Assembly: GCF_015832195.1 (NCBI RefSeq)
Contig: NC_052033.1
Span: 806,001-870,000, forward strand
Length of the DNA stretch: 64,000 bases
Source of the DNA: Motacilla alba alba
Taxonomy: Eukaryota; Chordata; Aves; Passeriformes; Motacillidae
Direction: 5' to 3'
In this document: positions 1-12,676 of the stretch, in pieces
Position numbering within the stretch: position 1 is the first letter of the stretch
How the letters are laid out: every line of letters starts with the position of its first letter
Position numbers and translations under genes: made by a program
Notes under the pieces: generated by a model
The model's input: the letters and a program-made list of their open reading frames with translations, nothing else
Told to the model about the DNA's origin: nothing
The model's database searches: none

Positions 1-1319
1 CATTCCTGCCCTGTGGTTTGTAACATGGTTCCTCCTTGGAAGGAGTTAAGGTCCTGAGGTCCAGAGAAAGGTGATCCCACCCTGAAAAATCAAAGGCAGT
101 GCGTCAGCCAAGAACACAAATTCTAGTCCCAAAATCCTGCCCTTCTTTAGTGCTAAACCTTCCTCATTGATGACAGCATGGGTGGGAAAGGATTGAGTTA
201 CCCTGGCACTGAACAGGTACAAATGCAAGTTTCTTCCTTTTCCTCAAGAACCTTCGAGGCATGGAGGGGACTGATTTGAATAGCACAGGGTGGGGCCCAG
301 TGTTTATTGTGCTCCAGTGAGCAGAAAGCCAAGCACAAAATCATTGCCAAAGACAAGTTCATCATCTAAACCATCTCCTCTCAAGGGAAGAGACCTCATG
401 CATGTAGGGAGATGGATTTGGTGGGGTGGCCTTGCTCTGTGGTGGCCATGACCCTGTGACTGAGCAGCCCATGCCATGCTTAGCAGGGTTGTCAACTCAT
501 GCTCTTGCTAGGTAAATAACTCTTATCTCCTCATCTCTTTCCAGCTTCCCCAAAATCAGCTATTGCACAAAATGGATCACATGAGTTTCTCTGAGAAGCC
601 CAAAAAGCCCTGCTGTCAGCTCCAGATATGGTATAAATTCTTCAACTGACCAAGCTGAAGCAACAGGAGAACTTCTCAGCCTGGCAGGAGCAGAGATTTG
701 GATCCCAGGCAGCAAAACAGGTTGGTGGAATGGCTTTGTTTGGATGGTTAATTCACTTTATTTCAGGCTTTTCACTGAGAATGAATGAAACTCCAAACTT
801 GGCACAGGCAAGGGGCTTTAGGGAGCGTGGCAACTCAGGTAGTTCACACCCTTCCTGCAGGAACTGCTGCAAATTATGATGTGGTAGTCCAAAGATTCCC
901 AGGGGTTTCTTACTTTTGGTGGCCTGTTCTTCAGCAAGGAAGTATAACAATTTCTCAGAATATTTAGTGTTTGACATTTAGAATTTAAACCACACTGGCT
1001 GTTTGCCCTAGGATATTTGATCCTGTGAGTGCTTTTTGGTGCTTTTCCAAATCTTGCATCAATAAACACGTAAATGTGGTGTGACCAATTAAACACACTT
1101 CATTAAACTGACCTGGGATCTTCCTGAGCAAGAGCATCTTAAGTATAAAAAGCCGTCAAGGAACCAGGAAAGGAAAGTTGGAAAATGAGCTCACCCTTCT
1201 TCTTGCTCTCCCTGTCCCAGCCTTCCCTGTTCCTGTGCTCCTCATCACGTGTCCTGTTCTGGCCCAGTCCTGGTCTGTTCCAAATGCACCTTTCACTCAT
1301 GGGCCTCTCTTCCTAACAG
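1..1319. other. Upstream region of OTOP2, no coding gene seen
   Basis: No exon of a known family is visible here. In mammals the next gene upstream is USH1G, transcribed away from OTOP2, but none of its ankyrin or SAM coding sequence appears, so it must lie further left. The stretch ends in a TATA-like box at 1144 and a splice-acceptor-like pyrimidine tract at 1303-1319. The short open frames here show no family features and look like chance. Confidence 0.6.
1144..1152 (+). promoter_or_regulatory. TATA-like box, candidate OTOP2 promoter
   Basis: The sequence TATAAAAAG lies about 200 bp before the OTOP2 start codon and would place a transcription start near 1172-1178. A TATA promoter without a CpG island fits a tissue-restricted gene, and OTOP2 is known for narrow intestinal expression in mammals. 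The acceptor-like site at 1319 offers a rival model in which the leader is spliced from a more distant first exon. Confidence 0.4.
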
Positions 1320-1351
1320 CACTGACCCTCAGGCAGAGCCTTGGTTGAACC

Positions 1352-4300
1352 ATGACCGAGGAGCCCAGGCAGAAGGACAGTGAGCTCGGACACCCCCACG
1401 GCAGCATGGGCTGCGGACACAAGGACGACAAAGCCAGCCTGGCTTCAAGCCAGATAGCATCTTTCAGCCACCAGCCCCCCTCCACTCCTGCCTCCAAGGA
1501 AGTGTGGAAAAAGGGTGGCCGCATGTTCTCCATCCTGCTAGCCGTGCACTTGGCCCTGCTGGCCTGCACGCTGGTGAGCAGCGGGGCTTTCGAGAAGATC
1601 GCCGTGCACGACTACGACGTCTTCTTCCTGCTGACAGTCATGATGCTGATTGTCATCATCTGGATCATCTTCTATCTCGCCGGCACCTCCCGGTGCCCGG
1701 GTGCCATCCTCGGCAAGGACTCCCACGCCGGGCCCATCTGGCTGAGAGGTAGGTGCTGGGGCTGGAGGGGAGATACAACATGGACAGTTCATGGGAGCAT
1801 CAGTTATTACAAGGGAAGCAGCAAAGATCTGGGTACAGCCTCTTCCTGCTGATGGACTGGGGCATGGCACCATGCCCTGCTTCAGGTCAGCTCCTGGTCC
1901 CTGCACTGGATTCACTGCCAGGTCTCCCTGAATCCACAAAGGCTCTCGGTAACTTATACCAGGATCTTTCCTGCTGTTTTTGCAAGAGCTGTTTGCCCCA
2001 GCATACCAGGCTGATTGAAAATCACTTCCAGCCAAAATTATTGTATGATTTTGTTGCTGCCAAGATAATTTGGGTGCTGGGAGAGGAAAAACATCAATAG
2101 AAGCAAAGCCTCTTCATGACAACATTTCCTCTTCTTCTTCTCATCCATCTGCATTAGCCCATGTGCGCACACATCTGTCCAACCACAGATATTTTTGTTC
2201 CCCAACAGGAGGCCTGATCCTATTTGCCATTTTCAGTCTTGTCATGGATGTGTTCAAAATAGGATATTACTCGAGCTTCTACAGCTGCCTGTCTGCAATC
2301 AAAATCATCTACCCCATTGTGCAGGCAATATTTGTGGTTGTCCAGGTGAGATGGTTGTGCTCTGTCTTGGGGAGCAGTAGAGAGACACAGGCACCAGTGG
2401 AAGGAGCTCTGATCTCTTGGATTTACTTCAACTGCCCCCACAGCAAATTCAAGGGCTTAACTCAGCCTCCACCCAGCCCACATCTTCTCCCTCCAACCAC
2501 AACAGCTTCCATCTATGGCAACTCAACTCACTCTAAGGCAGTGATTTAAACTTGTTACAATCTCATGACATTTTTATCACAAACTCTGAAAAGCCCCCAG
2601 CCAGCCAGGCCTCCTTTCTAATGAAGAACAGAGGAGGAGAAGGACAATCAAGGCAGGGGCTACCTTGCAGTTTGAGGGGCCACACAGAGGACCCCCTGCT
2701 CTGGGACAATGCCAAGGAGGGAAGAGATCAGAGAGGGACAATTTAGACAGAACAAGGATTGGCCATGGGCAGAGCAATGGCAGTAGGAGCAAAGAAAGAA
2801 CATCCAGCAGAGGGCCAGCATCATGAACTAGGCTGAGCCCAGATGGACTCAAGCAAAAGAGGCTCCAGCTTGCTCTGTGCTCTGCAGGGAGATCCTTCCT
2901 TCAGAGGGATGTCCTTTGCTTTCTTGTTTTGCTGGGAGTAACAACTCCTTTTCTTTTCCCTGCAGACATATTTCCTGTGGGTCTCTGCCAAAGACTGCAT
3001 CCACGTGCACCTGAACGTTACCAGGTGAGCATTGCTGCTCCTTGAATCCCACTGGCCCAGGAGACCTGGGCCCCCACAAACATTCTGTACTCTCTCACAC
3101 AGCTAAGATGTAACCAGGGGATAATCCCTTAATGCTGTCCAAAACGAAACCTGCTCAATCTCCAGCTAAACTTAGATCCCAGCTCAAGCAGCTATGGTTA
3201 ATGACCTGTAGATCTATCAGGGTTGGGATTCAATTAAAGGGTACAGGCATTACTCAAAGCAGATAGTATTAAATAAATAATTATCATTAAATAATGATTC
3301 ATAGTTGACTTTTTCTTTCCTGGGGAAGATAACTATGCAGTGGGCAAGCCACAGGCTAAAATAAGATTTTGTCCACTTTTGCAAGACTAGATCTACTGGA
3401 GACCTAGTCAGATCTTTTAATTTATTCACTATTGAGAAGCTCTTTCAAAAGCAACAATGGGAATCAAGCCTTGCTAATTCTCATGAGCATAGACAAAAAA
3501 TAGGAAGAGAGTGAGGGCAGCAAAGAAAGGATCAAGGTTTCTAGCCTGGGCTCTTGGAGTCCTCGCACCACTTCAGGCAGAAGCCACAGTCCCTCTGAGC
3601 ACACCTAAACCATGGAGGAGAGAAACATGGCCTAGAGCCACTGCTTTAATGTCACAAACCTTCTCCTCCTGCAGATGTGGCTTGATGCTAACGCTGACTA
3701 CAAATCTGGCTGTGTGGATGTCAGCAGTGACAGATGAGTCTGTCCACAAGGCACATTCGAAGCTGAAGAAAAACATGACAGAGGAAATCTTCAGGTGGCT
3801 CCTGAAAGGTAATCTGCCTCTTTGCAAAGCCATCTGGTCCAGGGAGAGATCCCACCAGGTGGAAATTGTTCCCCAGTAAGTCAGATTTTATCCCTTTTCA
3901 GAAGGTCTGTTTAAAGCTGGAGATACCTTTGTCAGGTCTGTTTTGTTAAAAGCCAAGTCTGGATGTTCATTTCCTAACCTCTGTCAGACAGGAGTCAGAG
4001 AGGTGGAAGACTCTATACAAATGGGATGGGATTGAAGAAGGGAAGGGAAAATAAAGATTTAACCTGACAGTTAACGTTTTAAGAAAGAACCTGGGCACAA
4101 GAAAGCTGAGGGTGAAATGTCCTTGTTTTCAAAGTGGTCACATATTCTTTTGTTCTTTGTTTTTATTTTCGCTGACCCCAAACATCCAGTTAATCAGAGA
4201 GAAGTGTTGCTCCTTGTTTTAATACCATGACACCTGTCTGGTTTTTGTCTTGTTTCAGTGGGAATGAGGAGCAGCTCAGTTGAAGAATGCAATTGCAACA

Positions 4301-5877
4301 GCCAAATCTGCCAGATCTTCAAAAATGGCTACTTTTGGCTGTACCCCTTTAACATTGAGTACAGTCTCTTTGCCTCTGCCATGGTCTATGTCATGTGGAA
4401 GAATGTTGGACGCTTCATAGACCACCACTCCTACCACATTCAGCGCCTGAAGTTCAGGCTCTTCCGAAGGACCTTCTTTGTAGGCATCATGCTGGGCCTC
4501 GTCATCCTCGTGAGTGGTTTGGGAGTCCTCATCCTGTACGAGGTGCAGGTAAATTCCAGCACTGAATCCAGCAAGAAGAGCCAAGCACTCACCATGTACT
4601 ACATCTTCAACATTGTTTGTCTGAGCCTGATGTCTCTTGTCTGCATTGGTGGCTCCATCATCTACCGGTTTGACAAGAGGGACATGGACCGGCACAAGAA
4701 CCCCACCAGGACCCTGGACGTGGCCCTGCTAATGGGGGCAGCCTTGGGGCAATATGCCATTTCCTACTACTCCATTGTGGCCATCGTGGCCAGCACGCCA
4801 AGGGACACTATCAGCGCACTCAACCTCACCTACGCCCTCCTAATGATCGCCCAGCACACCTTCCAGAACGTCTTCATCATCGAGGGCCTCCACCGACAGC
4901 CCCCCAAGGAGGACTACAAGCACGAGTCTCACCAGAAGGACCTCTACGGGCTCACCTTTGTAAACATCAACGCAGTGTCCCTGCGGGTGCCCGACACTGG
5001 CAGCACCTTGGCTGCCAGCACGGCATCTGGCACGGAAGCCATGCATACTTCCGACCTCGTGAGGTCCCTCACTGCCCCCAAGAAGATGAACTGGAGGAGG
5101 AAGTTCTTGAGGGAGATCTCCATGTTCCTGCTGCTGAGCAATATCATAGTGAGTACATGCAGGGAGAAGAGTTTGTGGGGGAAGGAGAGGGCTACAAGCG
5201 CAAGGGAGAAGGGTCTGTGAAGGAAAGGGTGTGGCCAATGGAAAAACAGTCCTTTCTTGTGCCTTTGCTGTAGAGAAAGTACATTTGTTATATTTATAAA
5301 TCAGAATTCTGATTCCCTTGTCATCTAAAAAAAAAAAGCTGCCCTGAAGTTCAGACATTTCAGGCTACATCAACAGACTTGTCACTTATCACCAGCATAT
5401 CAGACACAAGAGGTGGATGCAAGAGAATAATCAGTTTCAGTATTTTTATTTTGTATTAGTGGATGTGTGGGATAAATTACATTAATAAATTACATTAGAC
5501 CATTCCCTTCACCCCCCCCCCAAAGAAGGGATGTAAAGTGACAAATATCTGGGGTGAAGTCTGGGTTTCTTGAGACATGGCAGCACATCTCTTCTCGAAA
5601 CCCATGGCCTAGGAGGTTGCTCCTTTCCTGGGAAGCTGTGGCTGCAGGCCTCTGATGTACCACACACCTTTCTCACACAGTGCTGTTCTCCCATTTCCTC
5701 CCACAGCTCTGGATCATGCCAGCGTTCGGTGCCCGGCCCCAGTTTGACAATGACACAGAACTGAACTTCTATGGCGATTCCATGTGGCCGGCCATCGTGG
5801 ACATTTGCCTGCCCTTTGGGATCTTCTACCGAATGCACGCTGTGGCCAGCTTGCTGGAGGTCTACATCATGTCCTAA
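1352..5877 (+). CDS. OTOP2: Otopetrin-2, proton-selective channel
   Basis: Otopetrins form dimeric plasma-membrane channels that carry protons, with twelve helices in two halves. Coding exons are 1352-1748, 2209-2345, 2966-3024, 3675-3808, 4259-5148 and 5707-5877. They total 1788 nt and encode 595 residues; human OTOP2 has 562. All introns are GT-AG. The start is the first ATG of the exon: an in-frame TGA lies two codons upstream and the context is AACCATGA. OTOP2 rather than OTOP1 or OTOP3 is indicated by EVWKKGGR (residues 50-57) just before helix 1 and by HAGPIWLRGGL at the exon 1/2 junction. Approximate helices are TM1 58-80, TM2 88-111, TM3 133-156, TM4 163-184, TM5 199-220, TM6 267-292 and TM7 314-340, with five more to the C terminus. 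The TM5-TM6 loop carries C253, C255 and C260. A 65-residue cytosolic linker (456-520) precedes TM11, and the last exon encodes the conserved FYRMHAV segment. Not seen: any frameshift or stop. Confidence 0.96.
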
Positions 5878-6700
5878 AGAGCTCCCTTGCAAGGAAGATG
5901 AGATCCTCCTCAAGCAATCCACCTTCTTCCTACCCCAGGGCTGGGAAGCTGCCCAGATGTCCCCAGGGATCTCCCACTCTGCCTGAATCATGTCCCCTTG
6001 CAGTGTTGGGGCATTTATGAACTGTCAGTGAAGATGATCCAAACATAGTCCAGATTTTATTTTTGCTACTTGTGTGTGGATGTGCCTGTGTGTGTCTGAA
6101 GTTCTTAAAGCTTAAAAGAGAACAGATTTTAAAAAAAGGAAGTTATCTAGGGTGGGATCATGGTGATTACCCTTGGTTCACACAGAGACTCACCTTCCTT
6201 GTAAAGCCTGTTCACTCCATGCCACTGATGGACTCTCCAGAGTGTTCTCAGCACCCTCGGGCAGTCAGAGCCTCCCTGCACACAGAGAGCTGGAGAGTGC
6301 AAGGGGCTGACAAAGGCCTGGAAGGACAGAAAGGGAAACCACTTCACCTCCTCGTATGGCCAGTCGGAAACCACTCCCCTGCAGAGATGTGAAAAACAAA
6401 CTGGTGACCACCAAAGGCTTTGGGAAACATTTTAATCTTTCCTCTCTGTATTGCCCATGTGTATGGGCCCCCTCAACACTTCCCTGTGCCAGCCCGTGCC
6501 TTCCTCTCCAGGAAGCTTCACTGCAGCCTCCTCTTCCCAAGGAGGGAGAGCTCTGCGTGTGGTCCTGGGCTAGCCCTGATATGGGATTGCTCTAGCACAC
6601 TTTTTTCTCAGCTTTCCTGAATCAGGGCTCTAGAATCATAAAGATGATGTGGGCAATACAGTCTGGGGGATAATAAAGAGATTTTTCTTTTTTCTTTTTT
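5878..6700 (+). other. OTOP2 3' UTR (inferred)
   Basis: This follows the TAA stop at 5875-5877 and runs to the first canonical AATAAA at 6672-6677, giving a 3' UTR of about 0.8 kb. It has no long open frame that resembles a protein. Further AATAAA hexamers at 7115 and 7153 could extend it. Confidence 0.6.
6672..6677 (+). terminator. Polyadenylation signal AATAAA, OTOP2
   Basis: This is the first AATAAA after the stop, followed by a T-rich stretch at 6682-6700 that could serve as the downstream element. AATAAA at 7115-7120 and 7153-7158 are alternatives. Confidence 0.55.
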
Positions 6701-9700
6701 AAATACATAATGATTTTTTTAAAAAATTTATGAACATTTTTGTATGCAAAGTTATTTATTGATTTTCACTGTAACTGAACTCCTGAAGGGACCCTATGAC
6801 ACAGAAATCAATGCAATGCTGTGGACACTTTGATCTCCAGCATCCTGAGGAGATGCTGGTGCTGCATCCTCAAGCCTGTGTGTGGCCCTGACTCAGGTTT
6901 CTGGGTGCCTGCAGCTCTCCACGAACCACTAAATGATTGAGGGGGCTTTCAGAGCAGGACTCCTAGGCTGCAGGAGTAGAAACAGGCCCCTCTGCTGTAC
7001 CCAGCATCCAAGCAGACCCTCAGAAAGCCCTCTCTGCCAGGACAGGAGGGTGCATGTCAAACTGGCACAGCTGAGCTCTGTTTGCATCCTGAGAAATCAG
7101 GGTTTAAGCATTCTAATAAAGGCTTTATTGTTCCATCAAGGTTTATCGTTCCAATAAAAAACACTGCAGAGGTGGCAGAAACCATCAAGCCTTTTCCTAT
7201 GGACGTTTGCACATCTGCCAAAGAAAAAATAATAAATGGAAATCATGGGACTTGAAATGGAGTGATGCAATTTTCCACTCTACAGCCCAGGCTGACGTGT
7301 TTCCAGCCACCTTCCCCTCCAAGTCTAGATCACCAAACCAGAAAGGACCAATGCCTCTGGCTGGTCTGACACCAGTGTTCCTGTCTGCCAGCAGTCTTTC
7401 TCTGAACTGGGGGAAACCCCAACTTCCCCTGCCCTCAGAGGGCTGCACTGATCCAGCATCTCCACTTGGGTCAATCCTTTCCCTCACCAGCCTGGGAGTC
7501 TTCCCAAGCCAAACTGACCCTTCAAAGGCCTGGTTCAATTTTTACTATTGATCTGGTAAAGATAAAATCTTCCTCTAGAAACCTTACCTTTCCTAAAACA
7601 AAAGCCTCATTATTCTGTGGCTCCTGCAGTTGAAATTAAGTCAGAAAAGAGACGCAAACAGTGCAGACGTCAGTCCTACTTACAGCTCCACACATTGTTT
7701 GAGCCCCAGCTGCTCAACACACACGGGGCAGAAAACGCTTTTAATCACCCAATCTGTTCCCAAGGGGCACACTAGGTTTCCTCCTACATGCTCTTGTTGG
7801 TTCCTGCTCCCAGGTTCCCAGGAATGGGTGCACTGGGTCAAGCAGGGCACACTTTGAACTGCTCTTTTCTTCTGGACAGCTGTTGTAGGGGCACTTCTGG
7901 GGCTAAACAGATTTAGGATGGATGTGAGGAGAACCCTCCAACAAGTCAAGCAGCTCTGATACAGGCAATAATCCCAAATCAACTTCTCCAGGGTCGTGCA
8001 TGAGCTGGAACCATAGCATTCAACCACAGTCCTGTTGGGATAAACCAAAACACTCTGGGGATAGTAGAGGCTCCACAAGGATCCCTGGCTAACCTGAGGT
8101 ATCTCCAGGCTGCAAGCACAGGGATGACAGGGGCTTCCAACTAAAGGCTGAATTCTTCTTCTGCCCTCTAGCCACAAACACATATCTTGGGAAAAGCAGT
8201 AGATTGGGAAAGAGATAGTGAACCCCAGCTATACACCAAAAATAGGAGTATGTAAATATAGAGGCATATATATATAGCCTGAGGGAAAGTGAGCACAAAT
8301 GCAAAGAAGAAAAAAAAAGAAGCCTAAAAATCCAAACCCTAAGAAAACTCTGTTGTAAACACTCTTGTGTCTTCAAGGATACTAGAAGATATCAGCTCAG
8401 AGTCAGTTACTGTGCAAAGGAGTGTGCTCCAAGGCTGATGGAGAATCATCCAAATGTTCTGGGTGATTCCTTGGCACATTCAGGCTCCCAGGTGTGTCAC
8501 CCAAACCCAGGCACAGCCCTGGAGCAGGCACTGCCCCATCCTAAGTGCACAAATCCATGCCTTTCCTTGGGATTCCTCTCTGACAGATGACACAGCTGAC
8601 TGCTGCTGGCTGCTCCATCACTGCCCCTTTCCCCTCAGAGATGGGACACAGCTCCTCACAGCCCAGTTAGAGCAGGATGCATCTTCTTGATGGAGGGTTT
8701 GGTGGAAGGGGAGGACACCACAAACACAGAGTACCCAAGTTATGGAAGGGATCACGCTTGGCCCTTTGTACACACATCCTCATGCCAGATCCCTGCAGAA
8801 AAGCACTGCTGGCAGCTCCATCTTCCATGCCTGGACGGAAGGAAACTGAGGCACGGGAGCTGGCTCAGCAGAGAGCCTGTCAGAGCAGAGAACGAGGCTG
8901 GGCTCCAAGGCCACCAGCAGCATCTTGCTAACTGCTCCTGCCAGAGCATCCTTATGGAGCAGGGATTCCATTCCCATTAAGGGATGGGGAGCCAGGACAG
9001 AAATGAGCCTCAGGGTGACTGTTTAAATTGCAGTCACTGCAAATGAAGAGCTACAGGAAAGCAATAGGCTGCCCTGGGGTGCACCAGGTCCTCCCAGGGG
9101 CTTCCAGATTGGCCCACTTTGGTATAAAATCCAATTTGGCCTCCCAGGGATTTGAGCACCTGCTGTGCTGCAGAGGTTTGGTAGAACCTGGAACCCTACA
9201 AATAAAAATCACTCCCCAGGGGTTGGCAGGGTTAAGAGCTCAACACTGCTTGAGCTTGGGAGCTCCAGTCCCAAGACCTGAGACAATGTGTGAGAGTCAA
9301 AAAAGTCTCAATTCTGACCCTGGCCTGAGGGACACAGTGCCAGAGTCAGCAAGGGCAAGCAGCAAGAGAGGGAAGAGAAGAAGAGCAGGAGATCAGAAAT
9401 CATTGCTCAGAAAAGAACAGGGAAGGCCATAGCGAGGGTCAGGCCTGAGGCATCTTCCCACCCCTGCCTGGGTTTTGCATCCCCTCCTCTGCTTCTTAAT
9501 CATCTGTTATTTGAGGCCGAGATTTATTTTATTAGGGAAAAAAAAGCAAAACAAAACACCATTTATCTGGGTGGTTTGCTCTGAGGTGTGTCCGAGACGG
9601 GAGGAATCCAAGTTAATTATTATCTGTCAGTGCAGTAGATGGAAATTGGATGGATTGAGAAGGTCACAAGGCTGGAGATGAGGGATGGGATTGCAGCACA

Positions 9701-11281
9701 AGGTGCCTGTGAGCAGGATTGGCTCCAGCAGTGTTCTAAGAGCCAAGTCAGGAGGTGGTGGCAGAAGAGGCATTCCCAGTGCTCCTTAGGAGTGAGGAGG
9801 AACTCAGCACTGGCAGGAGGTCAAAAGGACCTGTACCAAGAGTCAGCAGGGAAGATAGAGATATGCTCACAAGCAGAGCCAGGCCATACCCCCAGAACCC
9901 ATCAGAGGGGATGGAGGGACAGAGCTGGGCAGTGCAGCACAGCTCACCCTCACCCATGCTGGATGAAGCTGCTCTTTGCAGTCACCCCAGAAGTCTCTCA
10001 CTCCCAGCCCCAAGGAGACGTCACCGCCATGGTTATCAGTGCCAAAGGAAGGGCGTGGGCTGACCGGGGAGATGTGAGGAGCCCCGCATTCCTCAGGTGG
10101 CCTTTGGGCAAACACAGCGGCTGGGCACGGAGCTCCTTCCTCCCAGGCCCTGTTTACAGACCTGCTGGGCCTGGCCTGGCTGTTATCACTGCTGAGTGCA
10201 CAGATAGTACCATTAATAATCACACTGTTGATAGCAGGGGGCAAACATCGCTCCTAAGGTTTACCAGCTTTCTCCCAAGCTGTGAGTAAAGGCAGCTTCT
10301 CCGGGGCAGTGATTCCTGTGATCAATCCAGTGAGTTGGACTCACCCTCTCCTTTTCTGCACGGTTGCTTTCTTAATGATTTAGTTAAACTTATGTCAATA
10401 CATTCCAGTAAAACAGCTGCTCTTCTTCAAATTTGGGACCAAATAAGGAGGATTAACCCATCTCCCAGGGCTTTAAAACTCCTCTGGAGTCAATTTCAGC
10501 TCCAAAGCCAAGATAGGGCAAGTCAGGCTAGGAAGGATGACTCATTTTTGTAACACAGATGCCCAGTCCCATTGACAAAACTACTGAAGCACAGCAGGCA
10601 CCAGCATTTTATTTCAGACCCATCTCTGAAAGAAAGCCCTCCAATTTCAGCCAAACTTTACGATACGTTCGGACTCATGGCCTCCATTTCCTGCTTCTGT
10701 GTGGCTACCCCAGTTTGGGATCATGGCACTGAAAAAGAGCAGATTTGTTAATGACTTGCACAGAAATAGCTGGCTTTGGCCAACAGAGGCCACCAAATGG
10801 CTCTTGGGATATCCCAGTTACCTGCTGATCTCTGGAACATAGTCTGAAAAAGAGCCAGGCTCCTGAAAGAGCTCAATTGCACTCAGGGGATCTCAAAACA
10901 TGAAAGCAAGGACATCCAAGTAGGCTGTCCAGACAGGCTGGAGATGCTGATGCTTTGGGGGAAGGAAGAACAAATGGGTATTCATGGGTATTCATGAACA
11001 CCTGCCCAGACTGGAGCACCTGGGCTCCACCACAGCGGTGCAAGGGCTTGGTCAGACATTAAACATGACCTTTTGCAGGCAGACATCAAACAATGGCTGC
11101 ACCAGCACACACGGGGTGTTCTCACCCAGCAGAAATGGGGCCCTTTCAGCCTTGTTTTCCACCCCTTTCGTCACATCCCCACACACGATAACCTGTGCTC
11201 CCCCAACCACTCCTACCCCTAATCAGCTTCTTCGGAATTATTTCATGGCTCTGAACTCCCAGTTCACGTGTTTGCAGCTGT

Positions 11282-11440
11282 AAAGACCTCAGGAATGGGG
11301 ATTCATCCCGGGACACACAAAAAAGTCCTCTCCTGACAAGGAGAGGTCCATCCTCTCCTGATGGACCTTCTAAACTCACCATCTCAGAAATGCTGAATCC
11401 CTCCTGCCGGCCACAAAACCTGGGTCACCACAGAGTCCCA
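11282..11440. repeat. Diverged local duplication, copy A
   Basis: This segment aligns end to end with 12507-12676, with small gaps and many substitutions (roughly three quarters identical by eye). Shared blocks include GGACACACAA, GAGAGGTCCATCCTCTCCT, GCCACAAAACC and CAGAGTCCCA. Within it CCTCTCCT, AGGAGAGG and CCTCTCCT follow one another, so two hairpins compete for the middle arm; GGTCCATC and GATGGACC form a third. The family is not recognised. Confidence 0.75.
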
Positions 11441-12506
11441 AGCGTGAATCAGTTTGTCCTGCAAAAGGAGAGGGATCAAGAACAGTACAGCTTGGACCTA
11501 AAGGATCCCTGACCACACTTGGCCAAGACTGTGGGGCTGGCATATGTGGGTCTCACTCTGAAATCAGCATTAGTAGGTTGTAGTTATCACGCTCAAAAGC
11601 AGCACCTTTCTGCCAAAAAGGCATCAAACTTATGTCATTCCTGCACCAGTGCAGGGGTGGACTGCAAGCTTTACCTTTTGGTAAGATGTGTGCCCTGGAT
11701 AAAAGCAAAATGAAATCGCACACATGAGGAAAAAAAAAATCTTAGGATCTACCTAAAAACAAGGGAGTGGAGAACTCAAGTGGATTTTGGCCAAGGCAGT
11801 GTGGGTAAGCACTCCCAACACAAGCCTGTGCCAGGAGATTAGCTCTACACCTGCCTGAGCCATGGCACAAATTAGTCACCACCGTTTGTGGTTTTACCAG
11901 TTGGCAGATCCTGAGCTGAGCCTGTTGGTGTGAGGCAACCCAGCAGGTGCATAAAGGAGCTGCTCCCCATTGGCTGCCTGTGGCAGATCTGAGAGCTTCC
12001 CACTGAGTAATTAATGAAATGACAATAATAGACACAAAGTAAACAAGGTGGAAAGAAAATAAATCAATGGGTTGGGAGCAGAGGCTGCATTTAGTGAGGA
12101 GCAGCCCTGACGGCTCCTGTCGGCACCGTGGGCTGTCAGAGTCTCCTGTGCATCCTGATGGCATTCCAGCCAACAGCTTGAGATCGGCTGCACCCAAGGC
12201 TGGACCGGCTCCTCAGGCAGCAGAGGCTGCAGGCAGGTAAGGGCTGCATTTGGTTGCTCCCCACAGCACAGCTACGGGGTCAAGGGCTTGGGTCCCTCTG
12301 TGTGCAGTCCTGTCTGGGCACTTGAGTACCTCCCGGTGCAGCCTGAATGGGCTTCATGCTGATTTTATGGCCTCTAAGCTCCCTTTGGAGCAGAAGAGTT
12401 ATGGCCCTAGAAGAGAGGAGGCATTTTGCCCCTCTGCTACCAAGTTAGGAGAATTTTGGAGAAAAATGGGGAAGATTTTGGGATAAATCTCCACCAAGAG
12501 ATGTGC

Positions 12507-12676
12507 CAAAGAACTCAGGGCTTGGGGGTTCATCCTGGGACACACAAATTAATCTTCTTCCATGGAGAGGTCCATCCTCTCCTAATGGACCCTCTAAATT
12601 CACCAACTTAGAGAGAAATTCTGGATCCCTGCTGCCAGCCACAAAACCCAGGGTATCAGCTCACTTCAGAGTCCCA
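12507..12676. repeat. Diverged local duplication, copy B
   Basis: This is the partner of 11282-11440, in the same orientation 1.2 kb downstream. The GGTCCAT/ATGGACC stem is kept around the shared CCTCTCCT loop, whereas the first CCTCTCCT arm of copy A is lost. The minus-strand translations of both copies share fragments such as LEGP and GEDGPL. That could be a decayed coding repeat or simply the DNA similarity. Confidence 0.75.

Noticed and set aside
1..1100. Possible USH1G exon
   Set aside because: Expected from mammalian synteny, but no ankyrin-repeat or SAM coding sequence is present on the minus strand.
4258..5220. Start of translation at GTG 4258
   Set aside because: The frame is the interior of OTOP2 exon 5; the true exon starts at 4259 after an AG acceptor and joins upstream exons in phase.
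7850..7990. Possible CR1 fragment
   Set aside because: A few phrases resemble CR1 body sequence, but the diagnostic 3' end is missing, so I did not call it.
9639..10289. 216-codon + frame in the OTOP2-OTOP3 spacer
   Set aside because: No domain, no family resemblance, and overlapped by other frames of similar length.
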